Shown here piece after piece: positions 24,130 to 38,454 of a stretch of DNA of 64,000 nucleotides. Each line of letters opens with the position of its first letter. Position 1 is the first letter of the stretch. Source of the stretch: Colletes latitarsis (taxonomy: Eukaryota; Arthropoda; Insecta; Hymenoptera; Colletidae); assembly GCF_051014445.1 (NCBI RefSeq), contig NW_027488366.1:11922001-11986000 (forward strand), written 5' to 3'. Position numbers and translations under genes: made by a program. The notes under the pieces are model-generated. The model was given only the letters and a program-made list of their open reading frames with translations, did no database searches and was not told the origin of the DNA.

Positions 24130-27100
24130 GGATTAGCTCTCATCAGGCTCATTCTTTCGCATATTTCTCATACTTGATGGCTAGATGCTGGGCTTTTTCT
24201 GGATGGTATCACGTAGTAATGAAGTACAACACAGAAACAGTCAATTAAACCTGGTTTCCATCAATATCTTAGAGGACAACGCACATCAGGTCTGGGATAG
24301 GTCTGGGATTTGCCCTCATCAGGCTCATACTTTCGCGTTTTTCACATACATGTTGAACAGATCCTGGGTTTTTTCTGGTTTGGATCACGTAGTAGTATGG
24401 TACCACACTGAAACAGTCCATTAAACCTGGTTTGGATCAATATTTTAGAGGATAACGCATGTTAGGTCTAGGTTAGGTCTGGGATTTTCACTCATCAGAC
24501 TCATACTTTCGCATTCTTCACATACTTGTTGAACGGATCCTGGGTTTTTTCTGGTTTGGATCACGTAGTAATGTGGTACCACACTGAAACAGTCGATTAA
24601 ACCTGGTTTCGATCAATATTTTAGAGGATAACGCATGTTAGGTCTAGGTTAGCCCTGGGATTTTCACTCATCAGACTCATACTTTTGCGTTTTTCACATA
24701 CTTGTTGAACAGATCCTGGGTTTTTTCTGGTTTGGATCACGTAGTAGTGTGGTACCACACTGAAACAGTCCATTAAACCTGGTTTGGATCAATATTTTAG
24801 AGGATAACGCATGTTAGGTCTAGGTTAGGTCTGGGATTTTCACTCATCAGACTCATACTTTCGCATTCTTCACATAGTTGTTGAACAGATCCTGGGTTTT
24901 TTCTGGTTTGGATCACGTAGTAGTGTGGTACCACACGGAAACAGTCCATTAAACCTGGTTGCGATCAATATTTTAGAGGATAACGCATGTTAGGTCTGGG
25001 TTAGGTCTAGTATTTGCCCTCATCAGGCTCATTCTTTCGCATATTTCTCAAACTTGATGGCTAGATCCTGGGCTTTTTCTGGATTGCATCACGTAGTAAT
25101 GTGGTACCACACTGAAACATTCAATTAAACCTGGTCTTGATAAATATTTTAGAAGATAACGCATGTTAGGTCTGGGTTAGGTCTAGGAATTGCCCTCATC
25201 AGGCTTATTCTTTCGCATATGTCTCATACATGATGGCTAGATCCTGGGCTTTTTCTTGATCGCATCACGTAGTAATGAAGTACAACACTGAAACAGTCAC
25301 TTAAACCTGGTTTCCATCAATATCTTAGAGGACAACGCAAGTTAGGTCTGGGATAGGACTGAAATTTGCCCTCATCAGGCTCATACTTTCGCGTTTTTCA
25401 CATACTTGTTGAACAGATCCTGGGTTTTTTCTGGTTTGGATCACGTAGTAGTGTGGTACCACACTGAAACAGTCCATTAAACCTGGTTGCGGTCAATATT
25501 TTAGAGGATAACGCATGTTAGGTCTGGGTTAGCTCTAGGATTTGCCCTCATCAGGCTCATTCTTTCGCATATTTCTCAAACTTCATGGCTAGATCCTGGG
25601 CTTTTTCTGGATTGCATCACGTAGTAATGTGGTACCACACTGAAACATTCAATTAAACCTGGTCTTGATAAATATTTTAGAGGATAACGCATGTTAGGTC
25701 TGGGTTAGGTCTAGTATTTGCTCTCATCAGACTCATACTTTCGCACCCTTCACATACTCGTTGACCAGATCCTGGGTTATTTTCTGGTTTGGATCACATA
25801 GTAATATGGTACCACACTGAAACAGTCGATTAAACCAGGTTTCGGTCAATATTTTTGAAGATAACGCATGTTAGGTCTAGATTAGGCCTGGGATTTTCAC
25901 TCATCAGACTCATACTTTCGCATTCTTCACATACTTGTCGTACGGATCCCGGGTTTTTTCTGGTTTGGATCACGTAGTAATGTGGGACCACACTGAAACA
26001 GTCAATTAAACCTGGTTTCGATCAATATTTTTGAGAATTAGACATGTTAGGTCTAGGTTAGGTCTTGGATTTGCTCTCATCAGGCTCATTCTTTCGCATA
26101 TTTCTCATACTTGATGGCTAGATGCTGGGCTTTTTCTGGATTGCATCACGTAGTAATGAAGTACAACACAGAAACAGTCAATTAAACCTGGTTTCCATCA
26201 ATATCTTAGAGGACAACGCAAGTTAGGTCTGGGATAGGTCTGGGATTTGCCCTCATCAGGCTCATACTTTCGCGTTTTTCACATACCTGTTGAACAGATC
26301 CTGGGTTTTTTCTGGTTTGGATCACGTAGTAGTGTGGTACCACACTGAAACAGTCCATTAAACCTGGTTTGGATCAATATTTTAGAGGATAACGCATGTT
26401 AGGTCTAGGTTAGGTCGGGGATTTTCACTCATCAGACACATACTTTCGCATTCTTCACATACTTGTCGTACGGATCCCGGGTTTTTTCTGGTTTGGATCA
26501 CGTAGTAGTGTGGTACCACACTGAAACAGTCCATTAAACCTGGTTTGGATCAATATTTTAGAGGATAACGCATGTTAGGTCTAGGTTAGGTCTGGGATTT
26601 GCTCTCATCAGGCTCATTCTTTCGCATATTTCTCATACTTGATGGCTAGATGCTGGGCTTTTTCTGGATGGTATCACGTAGTAATGAAGTACAACACAGA
26701 AACAGTCAATTAAACCTGGTTTCCATCAATATCTTAGAGGACAACGCACATCAGGTCTGGGATAGGTCTGGGATTTGCCCTCATCAGGCTCATACTTTCG
26801 CGTTTTTCACATACCTGTTGAACAGATCCTGGGTTTTTTCTGGTTTGGATCACGTAGTAGTGTGGTACCACACTGAAACAGTCAATTAAACCTGGTTTCC
26901 ATCAATATCTTAGAGGACAACGCACATCAGGTCTGGGATAGGTCTGGGATTTGCCCTCATCAGGCTCATACTTTCGCGTTTTTCACATACATGTTGAACA
27001 GATCCTGGGTTTTTTCTGGTTTGGATCACGTAGTAGTATGGTACCACACTGAAACAGTCCATTAAACCTGGTTTGGATCAATATTTTAGAGGATAACGCA

Positions 27101-28576
27101 TGTTAGGTCTAGGTTAGGTCTGGGATTTTCACTCATCAGACTCATACTTTCGCATTCTTCACATACTTGTTGAACGGATCCTGGGTTTTTTCTGGTTTGG
27201 ATCACGTAGTAATGTGGTACCACACTGAAACAGTCGATTAAACCTGGTTTCGATCAATATTTTAGAGGATAACGCATGTTAGGTCTAGGTTAGCCCTGGG
27301 ATTTTCACTCATCAGACTCATACTTTTGCGTTTTTCACATACTTGTTGAACAGATCCTGGGTTTTTTCTGGTTTGGATCACGTAGTAGTGTGGTACCACA
27401 CTGAAACAGTCCATTAAACCTGGTTTGGATCAATATTTTAGAGGATAACGCATGTTAGGTCTAGGTTAGGTCTGGGATTTTCACTCATCAGACTCATACT
27501 TTCGCATTCTTCACATAGTTGTTGAACAGATCCTGGGTTTTTTCTGGTTTGGATCACGTAGTAGTGTGGTACCACACGGAAACAGTCCATTAAACCTGGT
27601 TGCGATCAATATTTTAGAGGATAACGCATGTTAGGTCTGGGTTAGGTCTAGTATTTGCCCTCATCAGGCTCATTCTTTCGCATATTTCTCAAACTTGATG
27701 GCTAGATCCTGGGCTTTTTCTGGATTGCATCACGTAGTAATGTGGTACCACACTGAAACATTCAATTAAACCTGGTCTTGATAAATATTTTAGAAGATAA
27801 CGCATGTTAGGTCTGGGTTAGGTCTAGGAATTGCCCTCATCAGGCTTATTCTTTCGCATATGTCTCATACATGATGGCTAGATCCTGGGCTTTTTCTTGA
27901 TCGCATCACGTAGTAATGAAGTACAACACTGAAACAGTCACTTAAACCTGGTTTCCATCAATATCTTAGAGGACAACGCAAGTTAGGTCTGGGATAGGAC
28001 TGAAATTTGCCCTCATCAGGCTCATACTTTCGCGTTTTTCACATACTTGTTGAACAGATCCTGGGTTTTTTCTGGTTTGGATCACGTAGTAGTGTGGTAC
28101 CACACTGAAACAGTCCATTAAACCTGGTTGCGGTCAATATTTTAGAGGATAACGCATGTTAGGTCTGGGTTAGCTCTAGGATTTGCCCTCATCAGGCTCA
28201 TTCTTTCGCATATTTCTCAAACTTCATGGCTAGATCCTGGGCTTTTTCTGGATTGCATCACGTAGTAATGTGGTACCACACTGAAACATTCAATTAAACC
28301 TGGTCTTGATAAATATTTTAGAGGATAACGCATGTTAGGTCTGGGTTAGGTCTAGTATTTGCTCTCATCAGACTCATACTTTCGCACCCTTCACATACTC
28401 GTTGACCAGATCCTGGGTTATTTTCTGGTTTGGATCACATAGTAATATGGTACCACACTGAAACAGTCGATTAAACCAGGTTTCGGTCAATATTTTTGAA
28501 GATAACGCATGTTAGGTCTAGATTAGGCCTGGGATTTTCACTCATCAGACTCATACTTTCGCATTCTTCACATACT
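24130..28576. repeat. Direct duplication with a ~15-monomer period
   Basis: 24250-25935 recurs at 26891-28576, offset 2641. To the left of about 26.7 kb the offset is 2465, exactly one monomer less, because the second copy holds an additional monomer (near-duplicates start at CAATTAAACC 26707 and 26883). The copies share CACATCAGGTCTGG, CACATAGTTGTTGAAC, CACACGGAAACAG and ATAGGACTG. They part abruptly at TTCACATACTTGTCGTACG (25.93 kb) against TTCACATACTCGTTGAAC (28.57 kb). Confidence 0.87.
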
Positions 28577-29360
28577 CGTTGAACAGATCCTGGGTTATTT
28601 TCTGGTTTGGATCACATAGTAATGTGGTACCACACTGAAACAGTCGATTATACCAGGTTTCGATCAATATTTTTGAGGATAACGCATGTTAGGTCTAGGT
28701 TAGGCCTGGGATTTTCACTCATCAGGCTCATACTTTCGCATTCTTCGCATACTTGTTGTACGGATCCTGGGTTTTTTCTGGTTTGGATCACGTAGTAATG
28801 TGGGACCACACTGAAACAGTCAATTAAACCAGGTTTCGATCAATATTTTTGAGAATAATACATGTTAGGTCTAGGTTAGGTCTGGGATTTGCTCTCATCA
28901 GGCTCATTCTTTCGCATATTTCTCATACTTGATGGCTAGATGCTGGGCTTTTTCTGGATTGCATCACGTAGTAATGAAGTACAACACAGAAACAGTCAAT
29001 TAAACCTGGTTTCCATCAATATCTTAGAGGACAACGCAAGTTAGGTCTGGGATAGGTCTGGGATTTGCCCTCATCAGGCTCATACTTTCGCGTTTTTCAC
29101 ATACCTGTTGAACAGATCCTGGGTTTTTTCTGGTTTGGATCACGTAGTAGTGTGGTACCACACTGAAACAGTCCATTAAACCTGGTTTGGATCAATATTT
29201 TAGAGGATAACGCATGTTAGGTCTAGGTTAGGTCGGGGATTTTCACTCATCAGACACATACTTTCGCATTCTTCACATACTTGTCGTACGGATCCCGGGT
29301 TTTTTCTGGTTTGGATCACGTAGTAATGTGGGACCACACTGAAACAGTCAATTAAACCTG

Positions 29361-31135
29361 GTTTCGATCAATATTTTTGAGAATTAGACATGTTAGGTCT
29401 AGGTTAGGTCTTGGATTTGCTCTCATCAGGCTCATTCTTTCGCATATTTCTCATACTTGATGGCTAGATGCTGGGCTTTTTCTGGATTGCATCACGTAGT
29501 AATGAAGTACAACACAGAAACAGTCAATTAAACCTGATTTCCATCAATGTCTTAGAGGACAACGCAAGTTAGGTCTGGGAAAGGTCTGGGATTTGCCCTC
29601 ATCAGGCTCATACTTTCGCGTTTTTCACATACATGTTGAACAGATCCTGGGTTTTTTCTGGTTTGGATCACGTAGTAGTGTGGTACCACACTGAAACAGT
29701 CCATTAAACCTGGTTTGGATCAATATTTTAGAGGATAACGCATGTTAGGTCTAGGTTAGTTCGGGGATTTTCACTCATCAGACTCATACTTTCGCATTCT
29801 TCACATACTTGTTGAACGGATCCTGGGTTTTTTCTGGTTTGGATCACGTAGTAATGTGGTACCACACTGAAACAGTCGATTAAACCTGGTTTCGATCAAT
29901 ATTTTAGAGGATAACGCATGTTAGGTCTAGGTTAGCCGTGGGATTTTCACTCATCAGACTCATACTTTTGCGTTTTTCACATACTTGTTGAACAGATCCT
30001 GGGTTTTTTCTGGTTTGGATCACGTAGTAGTGTGGTACCACACTGAAACAGTCCATTAAACCTGGTTTGGATCAATATTTTAGAGGATAACGCATGTTAG
30101 GTCTAGGTTAGGTCTGGGATTTTCACTCATCAGACTCATACTTTCGCATTCTTCACATACTTGTTGTACGGATCCTGGGTTTTTTCTGGTTTGGATCACG
30201 TAGTAATGTGGTACCACACTGAAACAGTCGATTAAACCTGGTTTCGATCAATATTTTTGAGAACTAGACATGTTAGGTCTAGGTTAGGTCTTGGATTTGC
30301 TCTCATCAGGCTCATTCTTTCGCATATTTCTCATACTTGATGGCTAGATGCTGGGCTTTTTCTGGATTGCATCACGTAGTAATGAAGTACAACACAGAAA
30401 CAGTCAATTAAACCTGATTTCCATCAATGTCTTAGAGGACAACGCAAGTTAGGTCTGGGATAGGTCTGGGATTTGCCCTCATCAGGCTCATACTTTCGCG
30501 TTTTTCACATACATGTTGAACAGATCCTGGGTTTTTTCTGGTTTGGATCACGTAGTAGTGTGGTACCACACTGAAACAGTCCATTAAACCTGGTTTGGAT
30601 CAATATTTTAGAGGATAACGCAGGTTAGGTCTAGGTTAGTTCGGGGATTTTCACTCATCAGACTCATACTTTCGCATTCTTCACATACTTGTTGAACGGA
30701 TCCTGGGTTTTTTCTGGTTTGGATCACGTAGTAATGTGGTACCACACTGAAACAGTCGATTAAACCTGGTTTCGATCAATATTTTAGAGGATAACGCATG
30801 TTAGGTCTAGGTTAGCCGTGGGATTTTCACTCATCAGACTCATACTTTTGCGTTTTTCACATACTTGTTGAACAGATCCTGGGTTTTTTCTGGTTTGGAT
30901 CACGTAGTAGTGTGGTACCACACTGAAACAGTCCATTAAACCTGGTTTGGATCAATATTTTAGAGGATAACGCATGTTAGGTCTAGGTTAGGTCTGGGAT
31001 TTTCACTCATCAGACTCATACTTTCGCATTCTTCACATACTTGTTGTACGGATCCTGGGTTTTTTCTGGTTTGGATCACGTAGTAATGTGGTACCACACT
31101 GAAACAGTCGATTAAACCTGGTTTCGATCAATATT
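29361..31135. repeat. 5-monomer (880-bp) tandem duplication
   Basis: GAGAATTAGACATG at 29381 corresponds to GAGAACTAGACATG at 30261, and GTTAGCCGTGGG recurs at the same 880-bp step. ACCTGATTTCCATC and AATGTCTTAG are shared. Visible differences are single bases, including CATG changed to CAGG at 30623 in the second copy. Confidence 0.85.
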
Positions 31136-31508
31136 TTAGAGGATAACGCATGTTAGGTCTAGGTTAGTTCGGGGATTTTCACTCATCAGACTCATACTTT
31201 CGCATTCTTCACATACTTGTTGAACGGATCCAGGGTTTTTTCTGGTTTGGATCACGTAGTAATGTGGTACCACACTGAAACAGTCGATTAAACCTGGTTT
31301 CGATCAATATTTTAGAGGATAACGCATGTTAGGTCTAGGTTAGCCCTGGGATTTTCACTCATCAGACTCATACTTTTGCGTTTTTCACATACTTGTTGAA
31401 CAGATCCTGGGTTTTTTCTGGTTTGGATCACGTAGTAGTGTGGTACCACACTTAAACAGTCCATTAAACCTGGTTTGGATCAATATTTTAGAGGATAACG
31501 CATGTTAG
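30600..31508. repeat. 3-monomer (528-bp) duplication
   Basis: The GTTAGTTCGGGG monomer recurs 528 bp later (AGGTTAGTTC at 30633 and 31161), followed in both copies by a GTTAGCC(G/C)TGGG monomer and a TTTTGCGTTTTTC monomer. It overlaps the end of the 880-bp duplication, so the two events are nested or sequential. Confidence 0.8.
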
Positions 31509-32300
31509 GTCTGGGTTAGGTCTAGGAATTGCCCTCATCAGGCTTATTCTTTCGCATATGTCTCATACATGATGGCTAGATCCTGGGCTTTTTCTTGATC
31601 GCATCACGTAGTAATGAAGTACAACACTGAAACAGTCACTTAAACCTGGTTTCCATCAATATCTTAGAGGACAACGCAAGTTAGGTCTGGGATAGGACTG
31701 AAATTTGCCCTCATCAGGCTCATACTTTCGCGTTTTTCACATACTTGTTGAACAGATCCTGGGTTTTTTCTGGTTTGGATCACGTAGTAGTGTGGTACCA
31801 CACTGAAACAGTCCATTAAACCTGGTTGCGGTCAATATTTTAGAGGATAACGCATGTTAGGTCTGGGTTAGCTCTAGGATTTGCCCTCATCAGGCTCATT
31901 CTTTCGCATATTTCTCAAACTTCATGGCTAGATCCTGGGCTTTTTCTGGATTGCATCACGTAGTAATGTGGTACCACACTGAAACATTCAATTAAACCTG
32001 GTCTTGATAAATATTTTAGAGGATAACGCATGTTAGGTCTAGGTTAGGCCTGGGATTTTCACTCATCAGGCTCATACTTTCGCATTCTTCGCATACTTGT
32101 TGTACGGATCCTGGGTTTTTTCTGGTTTGGATCACGTAGTAATGTGGGACCACACTGAAACAGTCAATTAAACCAGGTTTCGATCAATATTTTTCAGAAT
32201 AATACATGTTAGGTCTAGGTTAGGTCTGGGATTTGCTCTCATCAGGCTCATTCTTTCGCATATTTCTCATACTTGATGGCTAGATGCTGGGCTTTTTCTG

Positions 32301-35300
32301 GATTGCATCACGTAGTAATGAAGTACAACACAGAAACAGTCAATTAAACCTGGTTTCCATCAATATCTTAGAGGACAACGCAAGTTAGGTCTGGGATAGG
32401 TCTGGGATTTGCCCTCATCAGGCTCATACTTTCGCGTTTTTCACATACCTGTTGAACAGATCCTGGGTTTTTTCTGGTTTGGATCACGTAGTAGTGTGGT
32501 ACCACACTGAAACAGTCCATTAAACCTGGTTTGGATCAATATTTTAGAGGATAACGCATGTTAGGTCTAGGTTAGTTCGGGGATTTTCACTCATCAGACT
32601 CATACTTTCGCATTCTTCACATACTTGTTGAACGGATCCTGGGTTTTTTCTGGTTTGGATCACGTAGTAATGTGGTACCACACTGAAACAGTCGATTAAA
32701 CCTGGTTTCGATCAATATTTTAGAGGATAACGCATGTTAGGTCTAGGTTAGCCGTGGGATTTTCACTCATCAGACTCATACTTTTGCGTTTTTCACATAC
32801 TTGTTGAACAGATCCTGGGTTTTTTCTGGTGTGGATCACGTAGTAGTGTGGTACCACACTGAAACAGTCCATTAAACCTGGTTTCCATCAATATCTTCGA
32901 GGACAACGCAAGTCAGGTCTGGGATAGGTCTGGGATTTGCCCTCATCAGGCTCCTACTTTCGCGTTTTTCACATACATGTTGAACAGATCCTGGGTTTTT
33001 TCTGGTGTGGATCACGTAGTAGTATGGTACCACACTGAAACAGTCCATTAAACCTGGTTTGGATCAATATTTTAGAGGATAACGCATGTTAGGTCTAGGT
33101 TAGGTCCGGGATTTGCTCTCATCAGGCTCATTCTTTCGCATATTTCTCATACTTGATGGCTAGATGCTGGGCTTTTTCTGGATGGTATCACGTAGTAATG
33201 AAGTACATCACAGAAACAGTCAATTAAACCTGGTTTCCATCAATATCTTAGAGGACAACGCACATCAGGTCTGGGATAGGTCTGGGATTTGCCCTCATCA
33301 GGCTCATACTTTCGCGTTTTTCACATACATGTTGAACAGATCCTGGGTTTTTTCTGGTTTGGATCACGTAGTAGTATGGTACCACACTGAAACAGTCCAT
33401 TAAACCTGGTTTGGATCAATATTTTAGAGGATAACGCATGTTAGGTCTAGGTTAGGTCTGGGATTTTCACTCATCAGACTCATACTTTCGCATTCTTCAC
33501 ATACTTGTTGAACGGATCCTGGGTTTTTTCTGGTTTGGATCACGTAGTAATGTGGTACCACACTGAAACAGTCGATTAAACCTGGTTTCGATCAATATTT
33601 TAGAGGAGAACGCATGTTAGGTCTAGGTTAGCCCTGGGATTTTCACTCATCAGACTCATACTTTTGCGTTTTTCACATACTTGTTGAACAGATCCTGGGT
33701 TTTTTCTGATTTGGATCACGTAGTAGTGTGGTACCACACTGAAACAGTCCATTAAACCTGGTTGCGGTCAATATTTTAGAGGGTAACGCATGTTAGGTCT
33801 GGGTTAGCTCTAGGATTTGCCCTCATCAGGCTCATTCTTTCGCATAATTCTCAAACTTCATGGCTAGATCCTGGGCTTTTTCTGGATTGCATCACGTAGT
33901 AATGTGGTACCACACTGAAACATTCAATTAAACCTGGTCTTGATAAATATTTTAGAGGATAACGCATGTAAGGTCTGGGTTAGGTCTAGTATTTGCTCTC
34001 ATCAGACTCATACTTTCGCATTCTTCACATACTTGTTGAACGGATCCTGGGTTTTTTCTGGTTTGGATCATGTAGTAATGTGGGACCACACTGAAACAGT
34101 CAATTAAACCTGGTTTCGATCAATATTTTAGAGAATAATTCATGTTAGGTCTAGGTTAGGTCTGGGATTTGCTCTTATCAGGATCATTCTTTCGCATATT
34201 TCTCATACTTGATGGCTAGATGCTGGGCTTTTTCAGGATTGCATCACGTAGTAATGAAGTACAACACAGAAACAGTCAATTAAACCTGGTTTCCATCAAT
34301 ATCTTAGAGGACAACGCAAGTTAGGTCTGGGATAGGTCTGGGATTTGCCCTCATCAGGCTCATACTTTCGCGTTTTTCACATACCTGTTGAACAGATCCT
34401 GGGTTTTTTCTGGTTTGGATCACGTAGTAGTGTGGTACCACACTGAAACAGTCCATTAAACCTGGTTTGGATCAATATTTTAGAGGATAACGCATGTTAG
34501 GTCTAGGTTAGTTCGGGGATTTTCACTCATCAGACTCATACTTTCGCATTCTTCACATACTTGTTGAACGGATCCTGGGTTTTTTCTGGTTTGGATCACG
34601 TAGTAATGTGGTACCACACTGAAACAGTCGATTAAACCTGGTTTCGATCAATATTTTAGAGGATAACGCATGTTAGGTCTAGGTTAGCCGTGGGATTTTC
34701 ACTCATCAGACTCATACTTTTGCGTTTTTCACATACTTGTTGAACAGATCCTGGGTTTTTTCTGGTGTGGATCACGTAGTAGTGTGGTACCACACTGAAA
34801 CAGTCCATTAAACCTGGTTTCCATCAATATCTTCGAGGACAACGCAAGTCAGGTCTGGGATAGGTCTGGGATTTGCCCTCATCAGGCTCCTACTTTCGCG
34901 TTTTTCACATACATGTTGAACAGATCCTGGGTTTTTTCTGGTGTGGATCACGTAGTAGTATGGTACCACACTGAAACAGTCCATTAAACCTGGTTTGGAT
35001 CAATATTTTAGAGGATAACGCATGTTAGGTCTAGGTTAGGTCCGGGATTTGCTCTCATCAGGCTCATTCTTTCGCATATTTCTCATACTTGATGGCTAGA
35101 TGCTGGGCTTTTTCTGGATGGTATCACGTAGTAATGAAGTACATCACAGAAACAGTCAATTAAACCTGGTTTCCATCAATATCTTAGAGGACAACGCACA
35201 TCAGGTCTGGGATAGGTCTGGGATTTGCCCTCATCAGGCTCATACTTTCGCGTTTTTCACATACATGTTGAACAGATCCTGGGTTTTTTCTGGTTTGGAT

Positions 35301-36290
35301 CACGTAGTAGTATGGTACCACACTGAAACAGTCCATTAAACCTGGTTTGGATCAATATTTTAGAGGATAACGCATGTTAGGTCTAGGTTAGGTCTGGGAT
35401 TTTCACTCATCAGACTCATACTTTCGCATTCTTCACATACTTGTTGAACGGATCCTGGGTTTTTTCTGGTTTGGATCACGTAGTAATGTGGTACCACACT
35501 GAAACAGTCGATTAAACCTGGTTTCGATCAATATTTTAGAGGAGAACGCATGTTAGGTCTAGGTTAGCCCTGGGATTTTCACTCATCAGACTCATACTTT
35601 TGCGTTTTTCACATACTTGTTGAACAGATCCTGGGTTTTTTCTGATTTGGATCACGTAGTAGTGTGGTACCACACTGAAACAGTCCATTAAACCTGGTTG
35701 CGGTCAATATTTTAGAGGGTAACGCATGTTAGGTCTGGGTTAGCTCTAGGATTTGCCCTCATCAGGCTCATTCTTTCGCATAATTCTCAAACTTCATGGC
35801 TAGATCCTGGGCTTTTTCTGGATTGCATCACGTAGTAATGTGGTACCACACTGAAACATTCAATTAAACCTGGTCTTGATAAATATTTTAGAGGATAACG
35901 CATGTAAGGTCTGGGTTAGGTCTAGTATTTGCTCTCATCAGACTCATACTTTCGCATTCTTCACATACTTGTTGAACGGATCCTGGGTTTTTTCTGGTTT
36001 GGATCATGTAGTAATGTGGGACCACACTGAAACAGTCAATTAAACCTGGTTTCGATCAATATTTTAGAGAATAATTCATGTTAGGTCTAGGTTAGGTCTG
36101 GGATTTGCTCTTATCAGGATCATTCTTTCGCATATTTCTCATACTTGATGGCTAGATGCTGGGCTTTTTCAGGATTGCATCACGTAGTAATGAAGTACAA
36201 CACAGAAACAGTCAATTAAACCTGGTTTCCATCAATATCTTAGAGGACAACGCAAGTTAGGTCTGGGATAGGTCTGGGATTTGCCCTCAT
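32301..36290. repeat. Domain 4: 11-monomer (1,936-bp) HOR, two near-identical tandem copies
   Basis: Positions recur at exactly +1936 from about 32.3 to 34.35 kb: CAATTAAACC at 32341 and 34277, AATATCTTCGAGG near 32890 and 34826, ATGCTGGGC at 33164 and 35100, AGAGGGTAACGC near 33777 and 35713, GCATAATTCTC near 33842 and 35778. These are private changes not seen in other monomers, so the duplication is very recent. Similarity stops at CATCAGGCTC (34.36 kb) against CATCAGACTC (36.29 kb). The left edge shows TTTTTCTGGATTG against TTTTTCAGGATTG. Confidence 0.92.
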
Positions 36291-38040
36291 CAGACTCATA
36301 CTTTCGCATTCTTCACATACTTGTTGAACGGATCCTGGGTTTTTTCTGGTTTGGATCACGTAGTAATGTGGTACCACACTGAAACAGTCGATTAAACCTG
36401 GTTTCGATCAATATTTTAGAGGATAACGCATGTTAGGTCTAGGTTAGCCCTGGGATTTTCACTCATCAGACTCATACTTTTGCGTTTTTCACATACTTGT
36501 TGAACAGATCCTGGGTTTTTTCTGGTTTGGATCACGTAGTAGTGTGGTACCACACTGAAACAGTCCATTAAACCTGGTTTGGATCAATATTTTAGAGGAT
36601 AACGCATGTTAGGTCTAGGTTAGGTCTGGGATTTTCACTCATCAGACTCATACTTTCGCGTTTTTCACATACATGTTGAACAGATCCTGGGTTTTTTCTG
36701 GTGTGGATCACGTAGTAGTATGGTACCACACTGAAACAGTCCATTAAACCTGGTTTGGATCAATATTTTTGAGAATAATACATGTTAGGTCTAGGTTAGG
36801 TCTGGGATTTGCTCTCATCAGGCTCATTCTTTCGCATATTTCTCATACATGATGGCTAGATGCTGGGCTTTTTCTGGATGGTATCACGTAGTAATGAAGT
36901 ACAACACAGAAACAGTCAATTAAACCTGGTTTCCATCAATATCTTAGAGGACAACGCAAGTCAGGTCTGGGATAGGTCTGGGATTTGCCCTCACAGGCTC
37001 CTACTTTCGCGTTTTTCACATACATGTTGAACAGATCCTGGGTTTTTTCTGGTGTGGATCACGTAGTAGTATGTTACCACACTGAAACAGTCCATTAAAC
37101 CTGGTTTGGATCAATATTTTAGAGGATAACGCATGTTAGGTCTAGGTTAGGTCTGGGATTTGCTCTCATCAGGCTCATTCTTTCGCATATTTCTCATACT
37201 TGATGGCTAGATGCTGGGCTTTTTCTGGATGGTATCACGTAGTAATGAAGTACAACACAGAAACAGTCAATTAAACCTGGTTTCCATCAATATCTTAGAG
37301 GACAACGCACATCAGGTCTGGGATAGGTCTGGGATTTGCCCTCATCAGGCTCATACTTTCGCGTTTTTCACATACATGTTGAACAGATCCTGGGTTTTTT
37401 CTGATTTGGATCACGTAGTAGTATGGAACCACACTGAAACAGTCCATTAAACCTGGTTTGGATCAATATTTTAGAGGATAACGCATGTTAGGTCTAGGTT
37501 AGTTCTGGGATTTTCACTCATCAGACTCATACTTTCGCATTCTTCACATACTTGTTGAACGGATCCTGGGTTTTTTCTGGTTTGGATCTCGTAGTAGTGT
37601 GGTACCGCACTGAAACAGTCCATTAAACCTGGTTTGGATCAATATTTTAGAGGATAACGCATGTTAGGTCTAGGTTAGTTCGGGGATTTTCACTCATCAG
37701 ACTCATACTTTCGCATTCTTCACATACTTGTTGACCGGATCCTGGGTTTATTCTGGTTTGGATCACGTAGTAATGTGGTACCACACTGAAGCAGTCGATT
37801 AAACCTGGTTTCGATCAATATTTTAGAGGATAACGCATGTTAGGTCTAGGTTAGCCCTGGGATTTTCACTCATCAGACTCATACTTTTGTGTTTTTCACA
37901 TACTTGTTGAACAGATCCTGGGTTTTTTCTGGTTTGGATCACGTAGTAGTGTGGTACCACACTGAAACAGTCCGTTAAACCTGGTTTGGATCAATATTTT
38001 AGAGGATAACGCATGTTAGGTCTAGGTTAGGTCTGGGATT
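36291..38040. repeat. Mosaic link between the 11-mer and 18-mer HORs
   Basis: About ten A and B monomers joined from pieces found elsewhere. 37211-37730 matches 40731-41232 (offset 3520, 20 monomers), and 37731-38040 matches 39843 onwards (offset 2112, 12 monomers). The switch lies near TTGACCGG (37731). TCACAGGCTCC near 36992 has lost a TCA, making one shortened monomer. Confidence 0.8.
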
Positions 38041-38454
38041 TTCACTCATCAGACTCATACTTTCGCATTCTTCACATACTTGTTGTACGGATCCTGGGTT
38101 TTTTCTGGTTTGGATCACGTAGTAATGTGGGACCACACTGAAACAGTCAATTAAACCTGGTTTCGATCAATATTTTTGAGAATAATACATGTTAGGTCTA
38201 GGTTAGGTCTGGGATTTGCTCTCATCAGGCTCATTCTTTCGCATATTTCTCATACTTGATGGCTAGATGCTGGGCTTTTTCTGGATGGTATCACGTAGTA
38301 ATGAAGTACAACACAGAAACAGTCAACTAAACCTGGTTTCCATCAATATCTTAGAGGACAACGCACATCAGGTCTGGGATAGGTCTGGGATTTGCCCTCA
38401 TCAGGCTCATACTTTCGCGTTTTTCACATACATGTTGAACAGATCCTGGGTTTT

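Larger units (their letters stand above)
24101..32300. repeat. Domain 3: A-rich satellite with 15-, 5- and 3-monomer duplications
   Basis: This domain holds three of the M landmarks (25189, 27830, 31528) and several overlapping duplications of different period. A short M-bearing block at 31505-32035 matches those after 25165 and 27806 (ATAGGACTGAAATTTG shared) and then joins a different neighbour. Nothing other than satellite is present. Confidence 0.85.
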
